A stretch of 35,429 nt of DNA from RI-92 sp037384645. GTDB taxonomy: Bacteria; Pseudomonadota; Gammaproteobacteria; UBA6429; Thiohalophilaceae. The notes beneath the pieces were generated by a model. The model ran no database searches and was not told the origin of the DNA. It saw nothing but the letters and a program-made list of their open reading frames with translations. Every line of letters begins with the position of its first letter. The first letter of the stretch is position 1. Positions 15,256 through 22,181 of the stretch are shown one piece after another. The stretch is taken from the NCBI GenBank assembly GCA_037384645.1, contig JARRNT010000025.1, positions 1 through 35,429 of the forward strand. The letters run 5' to 3'. The position numbers and the translations under genes are program-made.

Positions 15256-16257
15256 TCACGGTGCGTGAGTTTCTTCGCTGTTTTGTGAACGATGAATCTT
15301 TTCCTGAATTTTAACAGTCTCACTGCCATCGTGAACATCATATGTAGCGCGAAACAGTGGGACATCATCGGCAACAACGGTGATTTTGTCCGGAGAGTTA
15401 ATTGGAATGATATCGCCCTCTTTCAGACTCAACAGATCACCCAGGCGCATGTTGGCTTTTGCGAGGGTGCAGGATAAGGTCACCTCCGCAGTCTTTACTT
15501 CTTCTTGCAAGGCTAGACGCCAATGGTCATCGCTTTCGGTGCGTGCGCTTTGCACATCGGTATTCAGTAATTCTCGAACCGGTTCCAGCATGGCCTTGGG
15601 CATGACTACAGAGAAGGTACCACCGCCGCCATCCAGTTCTATGTAGAAACTGCAGACTGCTACCAGCTCATTAGGACTGGCAATACTTGCGAGATGGGGA
15701 TTGACTTCCGTGCTATGGAACTCAACGTTGACCGGCAGGATCGGGTGCCATGCCTGCTGCAGATCCTTGAAGGCCTGCGTCAGGATTATCTGGATTACTC
15801 GTGCCTCGGTCGGTGAAAACTCACGAGCTTCGATCCAGGCTTGACGGCCGGTACCACCCAGGTAATTATCGACGGCAAAGAACACCAGCCTGGGATCAAT
15901 CACACACAGTGCCTTACCCCGCAGCGGACTGATCTTTATCAGATTGATACTGGTAGGGACAGAAAGACTGTGCATGTATTCACAATACTGCATTATTTGC
16001 ACACTGTTGAAGGAAACTTTTGCGCTGGAGCGGCGCAACATGTTAAACAAACTGATGCGAAAATAATGCGCAAACCGCTCGTTAATCTTTTCCAGCGTCG
16101 GCATTCTGCCGCGAGAAATACTGTCCTGCCCGGTTAAGTCAAACGGACGTGCAACACCATCTAATGCATGCTCCGCATCAGTGTCGACCTTCCCGCTGTC
16201 AACACCGTGTAATAGCGCGTCAATTTCGTCCTGGGTTAATAAGTCAACACTGGCCAT
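15256..16257 (-). CDS. fliM: Flagellar motor switch protein FliM
   Basis: 333 residues, normal length and intact. The extreme N-terminus LLTQDEIDALL (6-16) is the CheY-phosphate docking peptide. A CheC/CheX-like middle domain includes NYLGGTGR, and a C-terminal SpoA domain resembling FliN follows (ANMRLGDLLSLKEGDIIPI). FliM is the switch that reverses rotation when CheY-phosphate binds. ATG 16257 gives the family start MASVDLLTQDEID; a longer frame to 16326 adds unrelated residues. A sigma-54 promoter lies about 160 bases upstream. fliK and fliL, usual upstream neighbours, are absent; orn occupies the place. Confidence 0.96.
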   Translation of the reverse strand: MASVDLLTQDEIDALLHGVDSGKVDTDAEHALDGVARPFDLTGQDSISRGRMPTLEKINERFAHYFRISLFNMLRRSSAKVSFNSVQIMQYCEYMHSLSVPTSINLIKISPLRGKALCVIDPRLVFFAVDNYLGGTGRQAWIEAREFSPTEARVIQIILTQAFKDLQQAWHPILPVNVEFHSTEVNPHLASIASPNELVAVCSFYIELDGGGGTFSVVMPKAMLEPVRELLNTDVQSARTESDDHWRLALQEEVKTAEVTLSCTLAKANMRLGDLLSLKEGDIIPINSPDKITVVADDVPLFRATYDVHDGSETVKIQEKIHRSQNSEETHAP

Positions 16258-16414
16258 ATGGAATCCCGTTACATAGTAATGAAGGGAGGAAACCCGGAGT
16301 GACGTTATCCTGTCCGGGTGCAGCATTACGTGTCGTATGCTTGTCCTTATCTATCAATCTTGCGTGTCCGGTGGGTTTTTGCTGCCCCTGCATCATCGTA
16401 CACGCTAAAAGACA

Positions 16415-16429
16415 GCAAAACTTATGCCA
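16415..16429 (-). promoter_or_regulatory. Sigma-54 promoter upstream of fliM
   Basis: The minus strand reads TGGCATAAGTTTTGC, followed by T: GG-N10-GC with TGGCA and TTGC intact, against the consensus TGGCACG-N4-TTGC. It lies 158 bases before the fliM start and after orn, leaving an untranslated leader of about 145 bases. This fits the sigma-54 class of fliLMNOPQR operons in polar flagellates. Confidence 0.68.
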
Positions 16430-16547
16430 TTAAATAATTTCATTTATTTCAGTGACTTAAGAGGAAATGTTGCCAAAAGTGTCAGCGATTTGACTTGGCA
16501 GACGTATCAGATTGTCAGGATTCTGACTGATCGTCGGTCATCGTGGT

Positions 16548-17114
16548 TCATGCTGCCGGTGCCTGGGCCCCGGCGACAAACAGGTGTTCGCGGTAATAGC
16601 GCAACTCCCCGATAGATTCACGAATATCATCCAGGGCCAGGTGGGCACCGCGTTTTTCGACACCACTGGCAATACTGGGCAACCAGCGCTTAACCAGCTC
16701 CTTGAGCGTACTTACATCCAGATTACGATAGTGAAAATAGGCTTCCAGCTCGGGCATGCAACGCGCCAGAAACCGCCGGTCCTGACAAATGCTATTACCA
16801 CACATGGGCGAGGCCCCGGACGGTACATAGTCCTGTAAAAAGGCGATGGTCTGGCGCTCGGCCTCGGCTTCATTGATAGCACTGGCTTTGACCCGGTCAG
16901 TCAGGCCAGATTTGCCATGTTGGCGGGTATTCCACTCATCCATACCGGCAAGCGTGGCATCGCTCTGATGAATCGCGAAGACCGGACCCTCTGCCAGGAT
17001 ATTGAGCTGGCTATCCGTCACGATAGTGGCGATTTCAATAATCACGTCATTCTGGGTATCCAGTCCGGTCATTTCCAGATCGATCCAGATTAGATTGTTT
17101 CTGTCTTGTGGCAT
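16548..17114 (-). CDS. orn: Oligoribonuclease
   Basis: 188 residues. A DEDDh 3'-5' exonuclease that degrades di- and short oligoribonucleotides, including pGpG from cyclic-di-GMP turnover, in the cytoplasm. Catalytic residues are Asp12 and Glu14 (WIDLEMTGLD), Asp112 (CQDRRF), His158 and Asp163 (HLALDDIRES). LDVSTLKEL is characteristic. AGGA stands 6 bases before ATG 17114, which also gives the family N-terminus; the open frame continues upstream without support. E. coli orn is likewise a close, divergent neighbour of rsgA. Confidence 0.97.
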   Translation of the reverse strand: MPQDRNNLIWIDLEMTGLDTQNDVIIEIATIVTDSQLNILAEGPVFAIHQSDATLAGMDEWNTRQHGKSGLTDRVKASAINEAEAERQTIAFLQDYVPSGASPMCGNSICQDRRFLARCMPELEAYFHYRNLDVSTLKELVKRWLPSIASGVEKRGAHLALDDIRESIGELRYYREHLFVAGAQAPAA

Positions 17115-17266
17115 GGCTATTCCTATACGGCTGTCTAAATGCGGCACTTGGCGGTTGTCAGCCATTGTAACAAAGACTACCCTGCCGCTACCTGCCATTC
17201 TGGGTTATTGTAAAGGCACAATTACAGTTATATATAGTTAAAGCATCAGAATCGGAGGTATTCATC

Positions 17267-18511
17267 GTGTGGTTCAGTGTCCTGTTTGTCATTGCCCTGG
17301 TCGGCGCCATGAGCTTGCAATGGTGGTTAAACCGTCGCCAGTTACAGCATATCGCGCGTCATCGTGGCGCGGTACCAGAGGCCTTCACTGACCGAATCTC
17401 CCTGGCGGCCCACCAAAAGGCCGCTGACTATACCTCGGCCAGGGTGCGCCTGGCCCAAATCGAGTTATTTTACGGCAGTGCCCTCTTGCTATTGTGGACC
17501 CTGGGTGGTGGACTCGACTGGCTGGATCGGCTTTGGGCTGGCAGCATAAGCAACCCGCTGTGGCACGGTGTCGCCTTCATTCTCAGTATTCTCATCCTCA
17601 GCAATCTGCTCGACCTGCCCTTCTCGATTTACCGTACTTTTGTTATCGAAACTCGCTATGGTTTTAACCGCACAAAGCCCGGCTTATTCATCGCCGACTT
17701 ACTCAAGGGCATCGGCCTCACCGTGCTGATCGGTACCCCCCTGCTCTGGGTTGTGTTATGGCTGATGCAATCAGCCGGCGCCTTGTGGTGGATTTATGTC
17801 TGGGCAGTCTGGATCGGCTTCAGCCTGCTGATGATGTTCGTGTATCCAACCTGGATCGCCCCGCTTTTCAACAAGTTCTCGCCCCTGGAGGATGTCTCAC
17901 TGCGTGAGCGAATTGAAAAGCTGCTGACCCGCTGTGGTTTTACCAGCAAGGGAATTTTCATTATGGATGGCTCACGGCGTTCCAGCCACGGCAATGCCTA
18001 CTTCACGGGCCTGGGTGACAACAAACGCATTGTGTTTTTCGATACCCTGCTCAAATCCCTGCGCGCGGAGGAGATCGAGGCGGTGCTTGCCCACGAGCTG
18101 GGCCATTTCAAACGCAAACATATTCTCAAGCAGATCATCGCCATGGCCATCCTGACTTTCGTCAGCCTGGGTATCCTGGGGGTCCTGATCCAACAAGACT
18201 GGTTTTTCCATGGTCTGGGCATCAATACACCCTCAACACACGCGGCATTAGTGCTGTTCATGCTGCTGATGTCTGTGCTTGGTGTCTATTTCCAGCCACT
18301 GTTTTCCTACTTCAGCCGCCGTCACGAATTCGAGGCCGATGACTTTGCCGCCAGCCAGAGCGACGCACGCGACCTGATCAAGGCGCTGGTCAAGCTCTAC
18401 GAAGAAAATGCCAGTACCCTGACGCCGGATCCCCTGTATTCGGCATTTCACGATTCACACCCCCCGGCCCCTGTCCGCATCGCCCATTTATCGACTAAAA
18501 TACCCGCATAG
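17267..18511 (+). CDS. M48 family (Ste24/CAAX protease-like) membrane zinc metallopeptidase
   Basis: 414 residues. Several hydrophobic helices (about 1-20, 65-80, 100-120, 145-190, and two after 280) surround the zinc site HELGH (His276, Glu277, His280). A second block, HEFEADDFA from residue 353, supplies the remaining ligand. The N-terminal part has the peptidase M48 N domain typical of Ste24 proteases. The start is GTG 17267, with GGAGG 8 bases upstream. Bacterial members probably act in membrane protein quality control; their substrates are not well known. The cytochrome gene follows after 22 bases, so the four genes 17267-20089 may be one transcript. Confidence 0.9.
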   Translation: MWFSVLFVIALVGAMSLQWWLNRRQLQHIARHRGAVPEAFTDRISLAAHQKAADYTSARVRLAQIELFYGSALLLLWTLGGGLDWLDRLWAGSISNPLWHGVAFILSILILSNLLDLPFSIYRTFVIETRYGFNRTKPGLFIADLLKGIGLTVLIGTPLLWVVLWLMQSAGALWWIYVWAVWIGFSLLMMFVYPTWIAPLFNKFSPLEDVSLRERIEKLLTRCGFTSKGIFIMDGSRRSSHGNAYFTGLGDNKRIVFFDTLLKSLRAEEIEAVLAHELGHFKRKHILKQIIAMAILTFVSLGILGVLIQQDWFFHGLGINTPSTHAALVLFMLLMSVLGVYFQPLFSYFSRRHEFEADDFAASQSDARDLIKALVKLYEENASTLTPDPLYSAFHDSHPPAPVRIAHLSTKIPA

Positions 18512-18533
18512 GCAGGCTATTCAGGAGGACACT

Positions 18534-18842
18534 ATGAAATTACCGATTTTCACTGCACTGACTCTCGGCCTGACGCTTTTCTGTATGACCGGAGCACATG
18601 CCGCCAACCTGGCTCGCGGTAAAAAACTGGTAGAGGAAAACTGCGTCAAGTGTCACGCCGGTATTGTAGGCGGCGACGGCAGCAAGATATACACTCGCAG
18701 CAACCGCAGCATTGATTCACTCCCGGCCCTGATCAAACAGGTCCATCGTTGCAAGAATGCCCTCGGTGTATCCTGGCCGGAAGATCAGATCGCTGATGTC
18801 GTCGCCTATCTGAACAAGACCTATTACAAATTCAAGAAATAG
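18534..18842 (+). CDS. Small periplasmic c-type cytochrome without a methionine ligand
   Basis: 102 residues: a signal peptide with probable cleavage after AHA (residue 23), then a 79-residue mature protein. The haem site is CVKCH (Cys37, Cys40, His41). The mature part contains no Met at all, so the usual His/Met coordination is impossible. Candidates for the sixth ligand are His71 or Lys residues, or the site is open. Cys73 (VHRC) is an additional free cysteine. The end DVVAYLNKTYYKFKK follows a pattern I recognise from small cytochromes of chemolithotrophic proteobacteria (YTR, then RRC or HRC, then VVAYLN). Its partner is unknown. AGGAGG precedes the ATG. Confidence 0.88.
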   Translation: MKLPIFTALTLGLTLFCMTGAHAANLARGKKLVEENCVKCHAGIVGGDGSKIYTRSNRSIDSLPALIKQVHRCKNALGVSWPEDQIADVVAYLNKTYYKFKK

Positions 18843-18848
18843 CCGGGC

Positions 18849-19181
18849 ATGGGTGGATTGTCCGAACAGCATTGCCAGGCGATCAGCAAAGGCAGTCCGC
18901 CCCTGAATGACCCACAACTGCATGACTTTCTTAAGCAGGTGCCGGATTGGGCACTGACAAGCAGTCATGCGGCGATTCATCGCGAATTCCACTTTCGCAA
19001 TTACTACGAAACCATGGCTTTCGTGAATGCCGTGGCCTGGATTGCCCACCAACAGGATCATCATCCTGACCTGGAAGTCAGTTACAGTCGCTGCAAGATC
19101 ATCTATACAACCCACAGCGTGGGTGGCCTGTCACAGAACGATTTTATCTGTGCAGCACATATCGATATGTTACTGACCTGA
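18849..19181 (+). CDS. phhB: Pterin-4-alpha-carbinolamine dehydratase
   Basis: 110 residues, the normal size. The family motif is present as DHHPDLEVSYSRCKIIYTTH then GGLSQND: His71, His72, His89 and Asp98 form the usual active-site set. The enzyme dehydrates 4a-hydroxytetrahydropterin during recycling of the pterin cofactor. In bacteria lacking phenylalanine hydroxylase, homologues have been linked to molybdopterin or other pterin chemistry, but that is not settled. No phhA is in the window. It starts 6 bases after the cytochrome stop and has only a weak ribosome site, suggesting coupling. Confidence 0.9.
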   Translation: MGGLSEQHCQAISKGSPPLNDPQLHDFLKQVPDWALTSSHAAIHREFHFRNYYETMAFVNAVAWIAHQQDHHPDLEVSYSRCKIIYTTHSVGGLSQNDFICAAHIDMLLT

Positions 19182-19186
19182 GGGCC

Positions 19187-20089
19187 ATGACAACATCCGC
19201 TGCAGGGTCATCTCGCTACAATGCGACCGTCATCAGTCATTTCGGCAATGAAATCCTGTTCCTGACGAATACCGGTGAACGGCTGCGTGGCATTCCGCGC
19301 CAGCAGTTGCCCCCTCTTGCTGCTGGCGATCGCATCTATTATGAAGCCAGTGACAAGGGTCTTGCCGTGATTACTGAGCTTGCCCCCCGACACGGCATTT
19401 TGACTCGCCGCACCCGCTACCAGGAAAAACTCGTGGCCGTGAACATCGATCAGGTATTGATCATTTCCGCCAGCAAGCCCCTGATGAAAACCGGCCTCAT
19501 CGATCGTTATCTGGTCGCCAGTGAGTTGGCCGGGTTACGTGGCGTGATTGTGTTTAACAAAGTCGATTTACTCGATGCGCCCCAGCTCCAGCACGTGAAG
19601 GAGCAACTGGCAATATACGCATCCATCGGCTATCCCGTGTATTACCTCAGTGCTAAAACTGGTGAAGGGCTGGATAAATTTCGCCAGTCACTGGCCAATA
19701 CTACATCGGTCCTGGTCGGACATTCCGCCGTCGGCAAATCCTCCCTGATCAAGGTACTGGTCCCGGGTAGTACACCAAAAATCGGGGGGGTATCCCGGGC
19801 AAACAAGGGTCGGCACACAACGACGCATAGCGAATTATACCCTCTCGACAACGATGGCCTGATCATCGATTCGCCGGGAGTGCGCGAATTCGGTCTCAAT
19901 CCCGTGGCAGCACAAAAGCTGGCACAGGGATTTCGTGAATTCCATCCCTATCTCGGGCACTGTCGTTTTCGTGACTGCAGTCACCTGAATGAACCGGGCT
20001 GTGCCATCATCGCGGCAGAAAAAGACGGACTACTGAATAGCAAGCGCGTGGAAAGTTATCGAAATTTACTCGCGGATTTCAACAAATAG
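19187..20089 (+). CDS. rsgA: Ribosome biogenesis GTPase RsgA
   Basis: 300 residues. An N-terminal OB fold is followed by a circularly permuted GTPase: G4 NKVD (124-127) comes before G1 GHSAVGKSS (178-186) and G3 DSPG (228-231), as in all RsgA proteins. A C-terminal zinc site is Cys259, Cys264, His266 and Cys272. RsgA acts late in 30S subunit maturation and its GTPase is stimulated by the 30S. It follows phhB by 5 bases and is followed by a strong terminator. The nearby orn matches the E. coli rsgA-orn neighbourhood. Confidence 0.97.
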   Translation: MTTSAAGSSRYNATVISHFGNEILFLTNTGERLRGIPRQQLPPLAAGDRIYYEASDKGLAVITELAPRHGILTRRTRYQEKLVAVNIDQVLIISASKPLMKTGLIDRYLVASELAGLRGVIVFNKVDLLDAPQLQHVKEQLAIYASIGYPVYYLSAKTGEGLDKFRQSLANTTSVLVGHSAVGKSSLIKVLVPGSTPKIGGVSRANKGRHTTTHSELYPLDNDGLIIDSPGVREFGLNPVAAQKLAQGFREFHPYLGHCRFRDCSHLNEPGCAIIAAEKDGLLNSKRVESYRNLLADFNK

Positions 20090-20186
20090 TTCAGGGACTA
20101 TTATTTTCAACAAGCAAACGTGGATATTCGCAAAATCATCAATCAATTTAAGTGACCGCAGCCAAAAGCAGATATTAAATACATAT

Positions 20187-20218
20187 AAAAACGGCAGCCA
20201 TTTAAGCTGCCGTTTTTT
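20187..20218. terminator. Bidirectional Rho-independent terminator
   Basis: AAAAACGGCAGC and GCTGCCGTTTTTT form a stem with a 7-base loop. On the plus strand it ends in six T (end of rsgA); on the minus strand it ends in TTTTTATATG (end of the beta-barrel gene). Confidence 0.9.
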
Positions 20219-20258
20219 CTACATAATGTAATTATGTGACAAATGATTTCATAATCAA

Positions 20259-20828
20259 TTACCAGTGATATCCAGCAATAAGTCCTGCAGAAGTACCTCC
20301 TGCCTCAACTTCAATGCCATATAGAGTAACCTTTGCTTGTGAATATCGTAAATCCATACCCAAATTAAAATGCGGGGTTAGCGCCCAGTATATACCACCA
20401 TTAAGCCAATAACCTACACCATTATCTTCATCAGAGACTGTAAATCCGTACGTCCCTTGTAGTTTGGCTTTGATAAATGCTATTCCTCCACCAACGTATG
20501 GTCTCATAGCAGTTCCTGATACATCCCAAATTTTACGAATACCAAGATCAACTTCTCCAGTACTTCCCTCAAACTTAATACCTGACACTGTTGATTCTTT
20601 ATAAGAGCCTAAAGTATCGATTGCTATGCTTACAGGCCAGTTATTCTGTTTAAAGTCAACTAAAACCGCAAAAGCAGTCTGGTTCTCTAACGGGGACCAA
20701 TCTGAACTTTTCAGCGATTTTTGCCCCAGAAAAAAATTTACATTCCCGGTAAAATCACTGGCATATGCATTAAACGCAAACAACACAAGAATCATGGCTA
20801 GAAAATATTTTTTCATTATCTTTACCAT
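20259..20828 (-). CDS. Small outer-membrane beta-barrel protein, unknown role
   Basis: 189 residues. A signal peptide (about residues 5-23, KKYFLAMILVLFAFNAYA) is followed by alternating hydrophobic strands with many Gly and aromatic residues. The last residue is Trp, an aromatic end recognised for outer-membrane assembly. RPYVGGGIAFIKAK and HFNLGMDLRYSQAKV look like strands of OmpW/OmpX-type or porin-family small barrels. AAGGAG 5 bases before ATG 20828 decides the start over the ATG at 20816. The coding sequence is noticeably AT-richer than rsgA and recR around it, which suggests transfer or relaxed selection. I cannot name a function. Confidence 0.72.
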   Translation of the reverse strand: MVKIMKKYFLAMILVLFAFNAYASDFTGNVNFFLGQKSLKSSDWSPLENQTAFAVLVDFKQNNWPVSIAIDTLGSYKESTVSGIKFEGSTGEVDLGIRKIWDVSGTAMRPYVGGGIAFIKAKLQGTYGFTVSDEDNGVGYWLNGGIYWALTPHFNLGMDLRYSQAKVTLYGIEVEAGGTSAGLIAGYHW

Positions 20829-21238
20829 AAAATCTCCTTACATTATTTTAATACTTCGTTTACCTTAGAATACAAAATCGAATTTATATATTCATACAGT
20901 TCCGACATATGATCCTGATCAATTTTTAAAGCGATTTCCAACAACAACATATCAGAGCACTTTCAGGTTTTTGGCTGCCCCCTATGGGCCGTTTTCTGCA
21001 ATTTAATCCAATGCCATATTTCAGCCAGAAGCGGTCGGTTCGGGCTTCTCCGCTACCAAAGAGTAGCGGACGTGCAATAAGCTTCATGCCATAAGCATTT
21101 TCACTATCAATAAAATGATTAGCCTGGCCTATGCCGTCCCACACGGCAGTGACTGCCCGGTGAATAAGCAAGCTACAACTATTTCAGGAAATCAGGTAAT
21201 AGCCTGGGACAGGTATTACAGGCTGAGCAAAAAACCGT
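20829..21238. other. 410-base non-coding stretch with an inverted repeat
   Basis: No convincing gene. TCCGCTAC-caaaga-GTAGCGGA (21049-21070) is a perfect 8-bp inverted repeat. The surrounding bases resemble the GTCCGCT-type repeat noted at 10231. A minus-strand frame at 20926-21171 (81 codons) runs through this repeat and has no family resemblance. Confidence 0.5.
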
Positions 21239-21832
21239 CTAGCTGATCACACGCCGGCCGGAAAAGGCATGAGATAAGGTTGAGCCGCTGACATATTCGA
21301 GATCACCACCGATAGGGATCCCGTGGGCAATACGGGTAACCCGGGTTTTATCCGTATCCACCATATCCGCAATGTAATGCGCCGTTGCCTCGCCTTCGAC
21401 CGTGGTGCCGGTTGCCAGAATAATTTCAGTTATCGGTTCATTCGCCAGGCGCTGGGCCAGTTTATCCAGGCCGATTTCATCCGGTCCGATGCCATCCAGC
21501 GGAGACAAATGCCCCATCAGGACAAAATACAAACCGCGATAATCCGTGGCCTGTTCAATCGCGAGAATATCGGCTGGGGTTTCGACCACACACAACACTG
21601 CCTGATCGCGTGCGGCATTGTTGCAGATCTCGCAACGCGCCTGTTCGGTAAAGGTCCGACAGCGATCACAGTGGCCAACCTGGGCGACCGCATTGGTCAG
21701 GGCATCCGCCAGGATCGTCGCGCCTTCCCGATCCCGTTCCAGCAAATGGTAAGCCATGCGTTGCGCAGACTTGGGGCCAACACCGGGCAGGCATTTGAAG
21801 GCCTGGATCAATTGTTCAATCAGAACGCTCAC
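21239..21832 (-). CDS. recR: Recombination mediator protein RecR
   Basis: 197 residues. A helix-hairpin-helix (LPGVGPKSAQRMA, residues 15-27), a zinc finger (Cys55, Cys58, Cys67, Cys70) and a Toprim domain (about 78-172) come in the standard order. RecR, with RecO/RecF, loads RecA onto SSB-coated gapped DNA. The start is GTG 21832, 9 bases after the ybaB stop. The order dnaX-ybaB-recR is the classic conserved set. Confidence 0.96.
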   Translation of the reverse strand: MSVLIEQLIQAFKCLPGVGPKSAQRMAYHLLERDREGATILADALTNAVAQVGHCDRCRTFTEQARCEICNNAARDQAVLCVVETPADILAIEQATDYRGLYFVLMGHLSPLDGIGPDEIGLDKLAQRLANEPITEIILATGTTVEGEATAHYIADMVDTDKTRVTRIAHGIPIGGDLEYVSGSTLSHAFSGRRVIS

Positions 21833-21841
21833 AGGATCGAA

Positions 21842-22165
21842 CTAGAATGGCAGTTTCATTCCCGGCGGCAGATTAAAACCGTCAGTCAGACTCGACATCT
21901 TTTCCTGGCTCAGTTTTTCGACCTGGCGCACGGCATCATTCACGGCAGCAGCGACCAGGTCTTCCAGCATTTCCTTGTCATCCTGCAACACGCTATCGTC
22001 AATACTGACGCGTTTGACGTCGTGACGTCCGGTCATGGTGACTTTAACCAGGCCGCCACCGGCCTGACCTTCCACTTCCATGTTTGCCACTTCTTCCTGC
22101 ATTTTTTGCATATTGGCCTGCATTTGCTGGGCCTGCTTCATCAGATTTCCAATTCCACCTTTCAT
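21842..22165 (-). CDS. ybaB: YbaB/EbfC nucleoid-associated protein
   Basis: 107 residues from ATG 22165, chosen because GAGGAAG stands 6 bases upstream and MKGGIGNLMKQAQQMQ is the family start; the frame stays open upstream through the end of dnaX. A long N-terminal helix rich in Gln, Met and Glu precedes a small beta sheet (VKVTMTGRHDVKRVSIDD). The dimeric protein binds DNA with little sequence preference. Confidence 0.96.
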   Translation of the reverse strand: MKGGIGNLMKQAQQMQANMQKMQEEVANMEVEGQAGGGLVKVTMTGRHDVKRVSIDDSVLQDDKEMLEDLVAAAVNDAVRQVEKLSQEKMSSLTDGFNLPPGMKLPF

Positions 22166-22181
22166 GGCTGTCTTCCTCGTT

